From: an archaeon
Lineage (GTDB): Archaea > Nanobdellota > Nanobdellia > Woesearchaeales > GW2011-AR9
Length of the DNA: 64,000 bases
NCBI GenBank assembly: GCA_018696395.1
Contig: JABHQR010000001.1
Location: forward strand, 1 to 64,000
Direction of reading: 5' to 3'
Positions 16,901 to 24,708 of this stretch are shown piece by piece. Position 1 is the stretch's first letter, and each line of letters starts with the position of its first letter. The position numbers and the translations under genes are program-made. Under the pieces are notes generated by a model. That model was not told where the DNA came from. It worked only from the letters and a program-made list of their open reading frames with translations, and ran no database searches.

Positions 16901-17630
16901 CAATATCAACATTTTCTCCTTCTGTTTGAAGAGAAGATTGTATCCCTACATGATAAAATAATAATATTTCATTTCCATCTTTAATTCCATTTGGCCAAGC
17001 ATGTAATGTGACCCTAACTTTGTCCCCATCAAATAAAACATTTTCAAAGTAAGGTACTTTTTCATCAAGTTTAGTTGATTGACCATCATTATCTATCCAA
17101 ATTTCTTCCTGATAACCACTAGGGCTTCCAAACAAATCTTCAACAAAATCAATTGATAAACCTTTGAAATAATCTCCCTCTTCTTTTGAATTCATTTGAG
17201 GTAATTTACTGGCTAGATTAGAGATTTCTTCCCAATCAGAATTATCAGCAGCTTCTGTAATCTCTTTAAGAACTTCAACCGTATCTTCATCACCTAAATC
17301 TTGAAATAAAACAATTAATTCATCTACAACATTTTTTAATTTTTCAGCATCTTTATCCATAAAGGCAATTTCTGCTTCTTTACCCAACTCTAAAATTTCA
17401 TCTGAATAAGCTGGGTCTATATTAGAATCTGAAGAATACTTTTCCATCTCACCATCAATCTCTTCATAGAACTGCTCTTCAACCACATAAATGTTAGTTT
17501 TAAATTTTAAATAATCTAATTCACCATTTTCATATTGTTGAGCGTAATCAGAAACTTGATCAAAGTCAGCAGCAAAAACCATCCCAGTTAAAGCAAGGAA
17601 TAAAATTAACATCACACTTATCTTTTTCAT
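13935..17630 (-). CDS. giant acidic, cysteine-rich secreted protein
   Basis: 1231 residues with a clear signal peptide (MKKISVMLILFLALTGMVFA, cut before ADFDQ). Residues 20-480 are mostly helical and acidic. Around 500-530 is a Cys/Asp cluster (DDDGDTYWDCDDPDCDC) resembling calcium-binding MopE-type repeats. Two near-identical 41-residue units (about 548-612) read SECKDGCEQECGDQ and CVCLGND, each with six cysteines. An almost purely acidic, Asn-rich linker (613-740) ends at SSLITGMAVADD, and further Cys clusters run to about 870. A C-terminal 360-residue domain is folded-looking and without repeats. No C-terminal membrane helix is seen. It is likely exported and disulfide-stabilised; its role is unknown. 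Confidence 0.7.
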   Translation of the reverse strand: MKKISVMLILFLALTGMVFAADFDQVSDYAQQYENGELDYLKFKTNIYVVEEQFYEEIDGEMEKYSSDSNIDPAYSDEILELGKEAEIAFMDKDAEKLKNVVDELIVLFQDLGDEDTVEVLKEITEAADNSDWEEISNLASKLPQMNSKEEGDYFKGLSIDFVEDLFGSPSGYQEEIWIDNDGQSTKLDEKVPYFENVLFDGDKVRVTLHAWPNGIKDGNEILLFYHVGIQSSLQTEGENVDIGLFINSFQEMVDLYENGDVSLSELGEAAANVESNVNNYINTNPDECSNIFSGLLSRKETVDVTYITGTIVDNDDLYSELSINHDVKSDEDNFHIWAHIESRNKEEIGDEHFDSGYAWEDLHNNEIEEVKNGFIEMLDDVVDEIKSSNSASDARKEFYSQEQKLNNYLSELNWRAQEDNDITSNELEDFLYDTVNDIGLDDLIKQKIERIEYKDYLIKETVEINNAWCRSEEEQCDQNFYCEDAQCVSAQGGDEDCTNGQDDDGDTYWDCDDPDCDCEQMWEEENQDDGWFNGNDEESNHEESECKDGCEQECGDQNTDCVNDKCVCLGNDDSPEQGDDNNEVSECKDGCEQECGDQNTNCIDGMCICLGYGENGPPPNDDNDDSNNDNNELEPAEPENNEDADDSSNNEEGNDTEQDNGETDQIDEDPVGETEEQVSEPTDENSIEEGNDGEVPENNNEPESDSHESEPVEEESESESVPSDEGNDDSSGEQNLGTSSLITGMAVADDYVWFEDLEEEDDNQNYNDNKDCDDDCKDCWECDWENGDLEQCDESCKVCNLCQYENGDLECYDKQFFDEERGHCECEEGYSDCDGDWLNGCELEGQCDGCQSDSDCAEPKCSEDKKRILNFACESGDSWEEDKELLQFGANCDTYTNGDEQAGFWIDGWGEELEQFGEYKHNSFDVMEDDWCKKDLEKLIEERKLIQESFNEDFMDWFFNEFVNDDPNKFEDHMRIINGLHRVLMENTDRTAWTLACLGETEFPEEYMPIQLSYQSIYGDVEIWEEYKKTDHFSQGGEDINVLNPYMKIWIFPPKEFIIEKMNEEFGGPKGPPAHEVAEIQQNEEIMDKINKISDRFDDGAEIIFQIKDEEELVFQGLMKVNPEVVMRIEQVSDYDGTQDAIVSVDFDFLYDIMSTVAKEVEGEHVEGPWWEKEKGIEMEKVKESWVAVKVIGQLVVGLTSGEIEVEPTNKLDDIIFSLTEIVSLMSMGE
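15789..16034. repeat. two tandem 123-base units inside the giant acidic protein gene
   Basis: The segment GTATTCTGATCACCACATTC occurs at 15829 and 15952, and the following 30 bases match with only two differences. The offset of 123 bases equals 41 codons and encodes the duplicated six-cysteine unit. The near identity suggests recent duplication or ongoing gene conversion. Confidence 0.7.
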
Positions 17631-17778
17631 TTTGTGATATGTAAGTATATTTAATATAAATAATTAACTATAAATACAGATTAATTTATTAATTAAGTTT
17701 ATGAAAGATTATTGTTAAATTAATTTTTTTGTAAAATTAGTAAATTTTATAAATACAAACAAACTTACTTTTAGTGAG

Positions 17779-19491
17779 ATGGTAATGGTAGTTAGTGATA
17801 TGTTCTTACAATTAGCTTTAGTTGTATCTATCGCAGCATTCTCAGCATTTTTCTTTAGACTGATTAGACAACCACAATTATTAGCATATATCATTGTTGG
17901 TGTTTTAATAGGACCAGTGTTTAATTTAGTAACAGATTTAACTATGATTGAATCTATGTCAACCATAGGAATTGCATTCTTGTTATTCTTAGTAGGATTA
18001 GAAATTGACATTAAAAAATTAAAAAATGTAGCTTTAGTATCTACGTTTGGCGGTACAATCCAAATAGCAGTTTTGTTTTTAGTTGCTTTTCTAATTGCAT
18101 TATCGTTAAGTTTTGTTTCAATAGAAGCAATTTACATTGCATTAATGTTAGCGTTCTCTTCAACAATGATTGTAATGAAATTCTTATCTGATAGAAGAGA
18201 ACTTAGTACATTACATGGAAGAATTATTGTAGGGATATTATTATTAGAGGATGTAATTGCAATTTTAGCTTTATCTGTTCTAACTTCAATAAATGGGTTT
18301 GAAGCATCATTATTAATAGTAGCGTTATTAAAGTTCTTAAGTTTGTTTGGTTTAGCTTATGTATGTAGTAAATTTTTATTCCCATCAATTTTTAAATTTT
18401 CAGCAAAAAACCCAGAATTACTTTTAATCACATCATTAGCAACTTGTTTTTTATTTTCCTTAATATTTCAATATTTAGGATTTTCAATAGTAATTGGTGC
18501 TTTCGTTGCAGGATTAACTTTAGGTAACTTACAATATAATGTAGAGATCATTGCTAGAGTTAAATCATTACGAGATTTTTTTTCATTGATATTTTTTGTA
18601 TCTTTAGGTATGGCGCTTACTGTTGCTTCCTTGAAAAGTTATTGGTTAGCATTAATCATTTATATCATATTTTTGTTAGTCTTTAAGCCACTACTGATTA
18701 TGACAATCTGTTCAGTGTTTAAATTCACAAGAAAACCATCATTTTATACTGCGATATATTTAGCTCAAGCAGGAGAATTTGCATTAATTATTGCTTCACA
18801 AGGGTTATACTTAGGACATATAGGCCAAGAATTATTTTCTATGATTGTATTTTTAACAATATTATCTATGACTTTAACATCATATGTGATAAAGTTTAGT
18901 GATAAATTGTATAAGTTATTTAGTGAAAAATTAAAGATATTTGAAATTTTCAATGCCGAGGGATTAGAATTTATTCCAACCGAGATAAAACCAACAATCA
19001 TCTTATGTGGACATAATCGAGTAGGGTATAGTATATTAAAAAGTTTGAATAAGATGAAAAATAAAATTCTGATTGTAGATTATAATCCAGAAATTATTTC
19101 TAAATTAGTTAAACAAGGATATCATTGCATTTATGGTGAAGCTGACGATAACGAGATTATTGAAAGGATGAACTTGAAAAATGTAAAGTATTTACTTTCA
19201 ACAATACCTTATTTGAAAGAAAATAAAAAGTTAATTAAACGAACTAGGTCAGTGAATAAAAAAGCAAAAATTATTGTTACTGCAGATAAAATTGAAGATG
19301 CACTTAAATTTTATGACCTTGGGGCTAATTATGTAATCTTACCACATTTCTTAGGTGGTGAGCATGTAGCTAACCTTTTCAGTAAGGTAAGGAAAAGAGA
19401 AGTTAAATTAAAAGATGAAAGGGATTCTCATTTAAAAGAATTAAAAGAAAGAATGAAAATTGGACATGATCACCCAGTACAAATGGGTTGA
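17779..19491 (+). CDS. Kef-type cation:proton antiporter with TrkA-N domain
   Basis: Residues 1-370 form a CPA2-type antiporter with about 12 membrane segments: RLIRQPQLLAYIIVGVLIGP (27-46) and GIAFLLFLVGLEID (62-75) are family signatures. After a linker, a TrkA-N Rossmann domain begins near residue 405 (TIILCGHNRVGYS) and ends about 530; it would bind NAD(H) or other nucleotides and gate transport, as in KefB/KefC. Function is probably potassium or sodium export in exchange for protons. Possible starts are ATG 17779, 17785 and 17800; the N-terminal helix seems complete with any of them. A TATA-like TTTTATAAAT lies about 30-35 bases upstream. Confidence 0.88.
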   Translation: MVMVVSDMFLQLALVVSIAAFSAFFFRLIRQPQLLAYIIVGVLIGPVFNLVTDLTMIESMSTIGIAFLLFLVGLEIDIKKLKNVALVSTFGGTIQIAVLFLVAFLIALSLSFVSIEAIYIALMLAFSSTMIVMKFLSDRRELSTLHGRIIVGILLLEDVIAILALSVLTSINGFEASLLIVALLKFLSLFGLAYVCSKFLFPSIFKFSAKNPELLLITSLATCFLFSLIFQYLGFSIVIGAFVAGLTLGNLQYNVEIIARVKSLRDFFSLIFFVSLGMALTVASLKSYWLALIIYIIFLLVFKPLLIMTICSVFKFTRKPSFYTAIYLAQAGEFALIIASQGLYLGHIGQELFSMIVFLTILSMTLTSYVIKFSDKLYKLFSEKLKIFEIFNAEGLEFIPTEIKPTIILCGHNRVGYSILKSLNKMKNKILIVDYNPEIISKLVKQGYHCIYGEADDNEIIERMNLKNVKYLLSTIPYLKENKKLIKRTRSVNKKAKIIVTADKIEDALKFYDLGANYVILPHFLGGEHVANLFSKVRKREVKLKDERDSHLKELKERMKIGHDHPVQMG

Positions 19492-19601
19492 ATGTTTAAT
19501 TTCTGCTACCAATACTCTTAAACTAATCTATTTAATAATAATCATAAATAAAATCATTTACAGTAACAATTATAAAACCAACACCTTTTTCTTAACTTAA
19601 C

Positions 19602-20594
19602 ATGAATTTTCAAAAATTAGGTCCAGTAGAAAGCAGTAAGAGATATCTTGACTTAGCATTCAGTAAAGCTAGAACTAAAGCCAAAGAAAGAGATATTAAT
19701 TCTAAAGACAAATTAGAAATAGCTCGAAGATTAGAGATGTTAAAATTGGATGTAGTTAAAGCAGATTTAATCAGTAGATTAGAGAGAATCTTATCAGAAT
19801 TCCCTGGAGTGGATCATTTATCAGAATTTTATATCAAATTAATGAAATTAACTTTGGATTATCCAACAATGAAAAAATCTTTTGGAGCAGTTAACTGGGC
19901 AAATGAAAAGATCAGGCATTTCCATAGGTTATATGTTGGGAAAGTATCTAATGCAACAAATTATAACAAAATTAAAAGTCATTCTAAAGAGTATTATGGA
20001 AGAATTTCTTCAATTATGAAACAGATTGATGCTAATTTGAAATATCTTGAAGAATGTCGAAGAATTATGAAAACTTATCCTGATGTTAAAGAGATATTTA
20101 CTGTTTGTATTTATGGATTCCCTAATGTTGGTAAAAGTACGTTCCTTAACAAACTTACTGGGAGTAAAGCTAAAACAGCTGCATATTCATTTACCACTAA
20201 AGGGATCAATTGTTCATATTTAGATATTAAAACTATGGAGGGAGCTTCTAAAGTTAAGAATAAGAATCAATTAGATGATTGGGCACAAGTATTAGATGTA
20301 CCAGGAACCTTAGCAAGACCAGAACGAATGAACCTAATTGAACTTCAAGCAGATTTAGTATTAAAAAATTTAGCTGAATTAGTTATTTATGTATTTGATC
20401 TTACTGAAACTTATCCAATCCAAGAACAAGTTAAATTATATCGAATGGTTTCTAAGATTCAACCAACATTAGCATATATCAGTAAAAAAGACTTAATTTC
20501 TAAAGAACACATTAAAGATTTTTATGAACAGTATGAAATTGATCATTTCACATTTGATCAAATTAAAGAAAAAATTGCTGATTCCAAAAATTGA
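19602..20594 (+). CDS. NOG1-type GTPase
   Basis: Residues 1-160 match the NOG1 N-terminal helical domain (GPVESSKRYLDLAFSKARTKA, then LSEFYIKLMKLTLDYPTMKK). The GTPase core follows: P-loop YGFPNVGKST (171-180), switch TTKGI, G3 LDVPGT and G4 ISKKD in place of NKxD. NOG1 proteins act in large ribosomal subunit maturation. Archaeal forms are shorter than eukaryotic ones, as here (330). G4 is slightly degenerate. The gene stands alone, 107 bases after the antiporter. Confidence 0.88.
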   Translation: MNFQKLGPVESSKRYLDLAFSKARTKAKERDINSKDKLEIARRLEMLKLDVVKADLISRLERILSEFPGVDHLSEFYIKLMKLTLDYPTMKKSFGAVNWANEKIRHFHRLYVGKVSNATNYNKIKSHSKEYYGRISSIMKQIDANLKYLEECRRIMKTYPDVKEIFTVCIYGFPNVGKSTFLNKLTGSKAKTAAYSFTTKGINCSYLDIKTMEGASKVKNKNQLDDWAQVLDVPGTLARPERMNLIELQADLVLKNLAELVIYVFDLTETYPIQEQVKLYRMVSKIQPTLAYISKKDLISKEHIKDFYEQYEIDHFTFDQIKEKIADSKN

Positions 20595-20657
20595 TTCACT
20601 TTAGCATTCTAAACCCAAAAAAACAATAAAGTTTAAAAGGGGAAAAAGTTTACTGTA

Positions 20658-21485
20658 ATGTATATGTCACACTCTCTAAATATGATGATTATCTTTGCAG
20701 TCATCAATCAACTAATATTTGTATGCGTAATCGTACTAATTTATTTACATTTCCATAAAAAAGCTAAGTATAAAAGATATTTAAAACGAAAAGAAGAATT
20801 CTTACGAAGAAAAGCAATGCAAGAAGGTAATGCTGATAGTTGTAGTTGTGATATTAAACAGAACAATGTTACAAAAGAAAATTCTAAACCAAAGAAAGGT
20901 AAAAAAAATAAAGTTGATTATGATCAACAGTTAAATAATGTTGAATGTAAATTATGCGATTTAAGATCAGATTTAGACAATTATTATAAACCAAAACCTC
21001 TGAATGAGTTACATCAAGAAATGAAAAGTAGTTTTTTAGATCAAGAGGTAGATTTCTTAGATAAACAAATTAATGATAAAATTAAATCTCACCCTTACGT
21101 TACAAAAAAACAAGTTATTGATCGTAAGTATCAAGATAAAATTAGTAATTTAAATGACCAGATTGTTTCATTGGGTGGTTCTCAACAAGCAGTTAGTCAA
21201 CCTAAAAAAGTAAAGACAATTACAGAATTAAAGATAGGAAAAGAATTAGATAAAATTAAAGATTTACTTGACAAGTATGATACAGAACCTGATACATTTA
21301 TGGGTAAAGTAAAGAAAAAGTTCAAAAGTAAAGAAGAAATTGACGCAGAAGCAGAAGCAATTAAGTTAGTACAAAAAATTTCCCGTATGATTGAGGGTAA
21401 TCATCCAATCCCACCTAACGAACTTCTATGGATTAAGGATGAAGTTAAAAATTTAAGAAAAGATATTAATGAAGATTTGTATTGA
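20658..21485 (+). CDS. membrane-anchored lysine-rich hypothetical protein
   Basis: One hydrophobic helix (residues about 9-31, MMIIFAVINQLIFVCVIVLIYL) is followed by a basic stop-transfer stretch and about 240 charged, mostly helical residues. A CSCD motif at 56-59 and a CKLC motif at about 97-100 could form a metal site. The rest has heptad-like spacing of hydrophobics. The end overlaps the region just before the NUDIX gene start, so the two may share a transcript. Family not recognised. Confidence 0.65.
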   Translation: MYMSHSLNMMIIFAVINQLIFVCVIVLIYLHFHKKAKYKRYLKRKEEFLRRKAMQEGNADSCSCDIKQNNVTKENSKPKKGKKNKVDYDQQLNNVECKLCDLRSDLDNYYKPKPLNELHQEMKSSFLDQEVDFLDKQINDKIKSHPYVTKKQVIDRKYQDKISNLNDQIVSLGGSQQAVSQPKKVKTITELKIGKELDKIKDLLDKYDTEPDTFMGKVKKKFKSKEEIDAEAEAIKLVQKISRMIEGNHPIPPNELLWIKDEVKNLRKDINEDLY

Positions 21486-21493
21486 GAATTGAT

Positions 21494-21913
21494 ATGGTAA
21501 AGTCATCTAGAGCTATAATTGTTCATAATGAAAAAATTCTTTTGATACATAGAATAAAAAATGATATGGAATATTATGTTCTCCCAGGTGGGAAAATTGA
21601 AGAAAATGAAACTCAAAGAGAAGCAGTGATTAGAGAAGTTAAAGAAGAAACAAACTTAACTATTGAAATCGATAAACTGCTATGGAGACATAATGAACAT
21701 ATCAAAATTAACAAACATAATGAAAAAATTGTGGGATATTATTTCTTAGCTAAAAAATTTAAAGGTGAATTAATGTTAGGCGGACCAGAGAAAGAACTTC
21801 AATCAAAAAACAACATATTTTTATTAAATTGGTACCCAATAAATGAATTAAAAGAAATTTTAATGTATCCCATTGAAATAAAACAAAAAATCATAAATTT
21901 ATTTGGTAATTAA
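21494..21913 (+). CDS. NUDIX hydrolase
   Basis: The complete NUDIX box is visible, from GGKIEENETQREAVIREV through KEET, with the REVKEE glutamates that bind magnesium. Family members hydrolyse nucleoside diphosphates linked to another moiety (for example oxidised dNTPs or ADP-ribose). A TTG at 21482 is in frame and overlaps the preceding stop; I prefer ATG at 21494 (MVKSSRAIIVH), which starts just before the first beta strand and gives 139 residues. Nine bases separate it from the upstream stop, suggesting coupling. Confidence 0.82.
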   Translation: MVKSSRAIIVHNEKILLIHRIKNDMEYYVLPGGKIEENETQREAVIREVKEETNLTIEIDKLLWRHNEHIKINKHNEKIVGYYFLAKKFKGELMLGGPEKELQSKNNIFLLNWYPINELKEILMYPIEIKQKIINLFGN

Positions 21914-21917
21914 TACC

Positions 21918-23054
21918 CTAAGTCCCCATCCCAAACTGACTGATTATATTTTCTAACATATCATCGATTTCATCATCATTCCCTTTATTTGAATTATCAA
22001 ACTCAAATATTTGACCATGATTATCCTTTTTTATTGCATCTACAAAACAATCTCTTTTCTGCAAATAACTATGCTGACAGACAATTCTTCTTTCAATTTG
22101 TTCAGGACTATGGCCCCTTCCTTCCAATCTTTCCCTTTGAACATCTTTACTGACATTAACTAAAGCAACATTATTATTACATAAGTAAGACATCCCAGTT
22201 TCTGCTATTAAAGCAGCATTAAGTAAGATTAAACCTTCTTTACGATAAAGTTCTTTTTGATATCTAACTAAAAGGGGCTTTCCCATAATTTTGTTCAGTT
22301 TTTCTCTTGCATCCGTATTATTAAAAATTAATTCACCTAACATCTTCCGATTAATTGAACCGTCAGAATTTCTAGTTTCAGGCCCAAATGTTTGCATAAT
22401 TTCTTCTCTTACCGTTATATATCTTGGTTCTTTTAAGTCAGTAATTATTTGATGACCTATATGGTCTAGTTCTATATTATGAACTTCAATACCCTTAGTA
22501 GTCCCTAATTCAACTAACTTTTTACTGACATAAGATTTTCCTGCACCAATTTCACCAGTGACACCCAAGACATATTGTTTAGATATTCTTTCTTCTAATC
22601 TCTGTTTAACATCTAATGGAACAAATTCATGAATAAGGCCGTGTTCACTTTGTATTGCTTTAACATTACTTGAAGAAACATGAGTTAAATGTGGCCTTGC
22701 AAATAAAACATGAGTATCAATACCTAATTTTTGTGTTTCACCAATTTGATGTAACAAAGATTCATATTCAACATCAGTTGGACCCCTTACACCTTTAACT
22801 ATAACTCCTATTTTTTTTTCATATGCATAACTTACCAATAAACCCTCAAATGAATCAACAGTAACATTCAGGTACTTTCCTAATGCTTTGTTAGCCATTT
22901 CTGTTCTTTCAGCTAAAGTAAACATATAATTCTTCTTTGGATTAACTCCAATTCCAACAATAACTTCATCAAAAGCTTTAGAAGCTCTTTCAACAATGTC
23001 CATGTGACCATAAGTTATGGGATCACCAGAAAACGCATATATTGCTTTTACCAT
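21918..23054 (-). CDS. bifunctional CoaD-CoaE fusion: phosphopantetheine adenylyltransferase and dephospho-CoA kinase
   Basis: Residues 1-158 are a bacterial-type CoaD: nucleotidyltransferase motif SGDPITYGHMDI (9-20; the first His of the usual HxGH is Thr), VKGVRGPTDVEYE (86-98) and the SSSNVK motif (127-132). Residues 160-378 are a CoaE-type P-loop kinase: GVTGEIGAGKS (164-174), LDHIGHQIITDL, and the lid region ERLEGRGHSPEQIERR. Together they perform the last two steps of coenzyme A synthesis, adenylylation and 3'-phosphorylation. Most archaea use an unrelated-looking archaeal PPAT and a GTP-dependent kinase, so this fusion of bacterial-type enzymes is unusual. It converges on the NUDIX gene, four bases apart. 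CoaBC lies at 38002. Confidence 0.87.
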   Translation of the reverse strand: MVKAIYAFSGDPITYGHMDIVERASKAFDEVIVGIGVNPKKNYMFTLAERTEMANKALGKYLNVTVDSFEGLLVSYAYEKKIGVIVKGVRGPTDVEYESLLHQIGETQKLGIDTHVLFARPHLTHVSSSNVKAIQSEHGLIHEFVPLDVKQRLEERISKQYVLGVTGEIGAGKSYVSKKLVELGTTKGIEVHNIELDHIGHQIITDLKEPRYITVREEIMQTFGPETRNSDGSINRKMLGELIFNNTDAREKLNKIMGKPLLVRYQKELYRKEGLILLNAALIAETGMSYLCNNNVALVNVSKDVQRERLEGRGHSPEQIERRIVCQHSYLQKRDCFVDAIKKDNHGQIFEFDNSNKGNDDEIDDMLENIISQFGMGT

Positions 23055-23166
23055 TTTTATTATACCAGTTTGATAGTGTTTTAGTTATATAACACTTATC
23101 TTTAAAGAACATCTAAAACCTGAATTTTTTTTAACAAAAGTTTAAAGAAAAAATAATATTAAAAAA

Positions 23167-23691
23167 TTAAGAACTTTCTACTTCAACAATCCTACATGTA
23201 CAAGGCATTTTCTTGGATGCTCTAACTAAAGCTTTTTTACCTAATCGAAGGTGTGCTTTGTCTAACCTTAATTCCATGATAGTTTGTCCTTCCTTCAATC
23301 GAGCTGCAGAACTGATAACCTTACCAAATGATTTCTTCATTCCAGTACTCATCCTGTCCGCACCTGCCCCGGAAGCTAATGGGTTCTCTCTTAAAATGTG
23401 AAATGGATAAACTTTAATCTTTAAATGATAATCTTTGTTAATTGTTTTATCCAATAATTTGTTTGAAGTTAACCTAGCTGCTTCTAAAGCGTTATGCCTT
23501 ACATTCATAGCCCTAGTTGAAGTTAACCTTAATGTTGTGTTGTATTCACCTTTAATATTACCTAAGTCAAACTTGATAACTTTCATATGAGGGAAACCAC
23601 CACGCACAAAGTTCTTCTTATTGTACTTACTAATCCTAGTATAAGGTCTTTCTAACTTTTGATATGCTGCAAATTTCCTTATTCGTGCCAT
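23167..23691 (-). CDS. rpl10e: large-subunit ribosomal protein uL16 (archaeal L10e)
   Basis: The sequence MARIRKFAAYQKLERPYTRI and the long conserved middle (RLTSTRAMNVRHNALEAARL; ADRMSTGMKKSFGK) identify archaeal L10e. It binds 23S rRNA near the tRNA sites. I start at the second in-frame ATG (23691) because archaeal homologues begin MARIR; an ATG three codons earlier would add MGN. Length 174 is standard. A short gap separates it from the hypothetical gene at 23754, which lies upstream on the same strand. Confidence 0.95.
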   Translation of the reverse strand: MARIRKFAAYQKLERPYTRISKYNKKNFVRGGFPHMKVIKFDLGNIKGEYNTTLRLTSTRAMNVRHNALEAARLTSNKLLDKTINKDYHLKIKVYPFHILRENPLASGAGADRMSTGMKKSFGKVISSAARLKEGQTIMELRLDKAHLRLGKKALVRASKKMPCTCRIVEVESS

Positions 23692-23753
23692 ATTACCCAA
23701 AAAATAACGTTCAGTTTTTAAATGTTACTGTAATTTAAGAGATATATTATTAA

Positions 23754-24086
23754 TTATTCTTCATCCCACTTAACTTTACCCTTGTATGTTGTTCTAAGTA
23801 TACATGATTTTTGAAATAATTCTTCACAGATTTCAACAGAAACACCAAACTCTTGTGAAGCAAATTTATATGCAATAGGTTTTTGTAATTCTAAAGCTTT
23901 TAAAAGTTCATCAAAATCATTATAAGAATCAGTGTTATTATTACAGAAATTATTAATCCAAGTAGTAATAACAGATTCATCCCTAGTCATATAACCATCA
24001 CCAATTGCTGTTCTTGCATAAGCATCATATTTAATCATATCATCTGCAAAATCTTCAATACTTTTTCTATCAGGGATATGCGACAT
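23754..24086 (-). CDS. hypothetical acidic protein
   Basis: 110 residues, acidic, predicted helical, no signal peptide, no cysteine motif suited to metal binding. It lies between the uL16 gene and another hypothetical on the same strand, with 49-62 base gaps. ATG start; upstream sequence is AT-rich. I do not recognise the family. Confidence 0.55.
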   Translation of the reverse strand: MSHIPDRKSIEDFADDMIKYDAYARTAIGDGYMTRDESVITTWINNFCNNNTDSYNDFDELLKALELQKPIAYKFASQEFGVSVEICEELFQKSCILRTTYKGKVKWDEE

Positions 24087-24135
24087 GAGAGTTCAAAATT
24101 GAGGTTGATTAAAAAAGTTAATTGAAAAAATTAAG

Positions 24136-24645
24136 TTAATAATTTCTCATACCATCTATTGGTGATATCATATCAGTACGTTCTTGATAGGTCTTAATTA
24201 ATTCAATTATTTCACTAGCAAGATATGTTCTTCCCAATTCTAAACCAAATTCTTCTAATGAAATCTTATCATCATCATTAGCTATATCATAACAAGGTTT
24301 AGATATCCTTCTTTCATTACTACCAGGTCTGTTATTACAAGATTCACAAATTGAATCAATTCCCTCAACAATTTCAATTTGCAGATCAGGATTTGTTAAT
24401 ATTTTATCATAAATGTCATGAATATCATCTTCAGTTTGATCAGTATAAATACCTAATGTTGGTCTTGATTCTACTTTAACATCAGAATCATATGATTTTA
24501 ATAAATTGTTTAAATTCGAATCTATTGGTGAATTCTCAATGTAAGAGATACTTGAATTTGTAAACCTTTGAGCCATATTCCTGTTAAATAGTTTTTTAGC
24601 AATACTATCAATATGATGACCTCTTAACCTAATTTTTTCTACCAT
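24136..24645 (-). CDS. DUF1284-like protein
   Basis: The start KIRLRGHHIDSIAKKL resembles the RLRPHHLLC motif of DUF1284, and the middle IEIVEGIDSICESCNNR matches the family's later segment with a CxxC. Family members are short and may bind iron-sulfur or metal through the histidines and cysteines; their function is unknown. The C-terminal 50 residues are helical and appear specific to this protein. Confidence 0.6.
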   Translation of the reverse strand: MVEKIRLRGHHIDSIAKKLFNRNMAQRFTNSSISYIENSPIDSNLNNLLKSYDSDVKVESRPTLGIYTDQTEDDIHDIYDKILTNPDLQIEIVEGIDSICESCNNRPGSNERRISKPCYDIANDDDKISLEEFGLELGRTYLASEIIELIKTYQERTDMISPIDGMRNY

Positions 24646-24708
24646 ATTAACAAGAAAGTATCACTCATTTATAAATATTGCGATAATTCGTCACCAGCAA
24701 GGAGTGAT

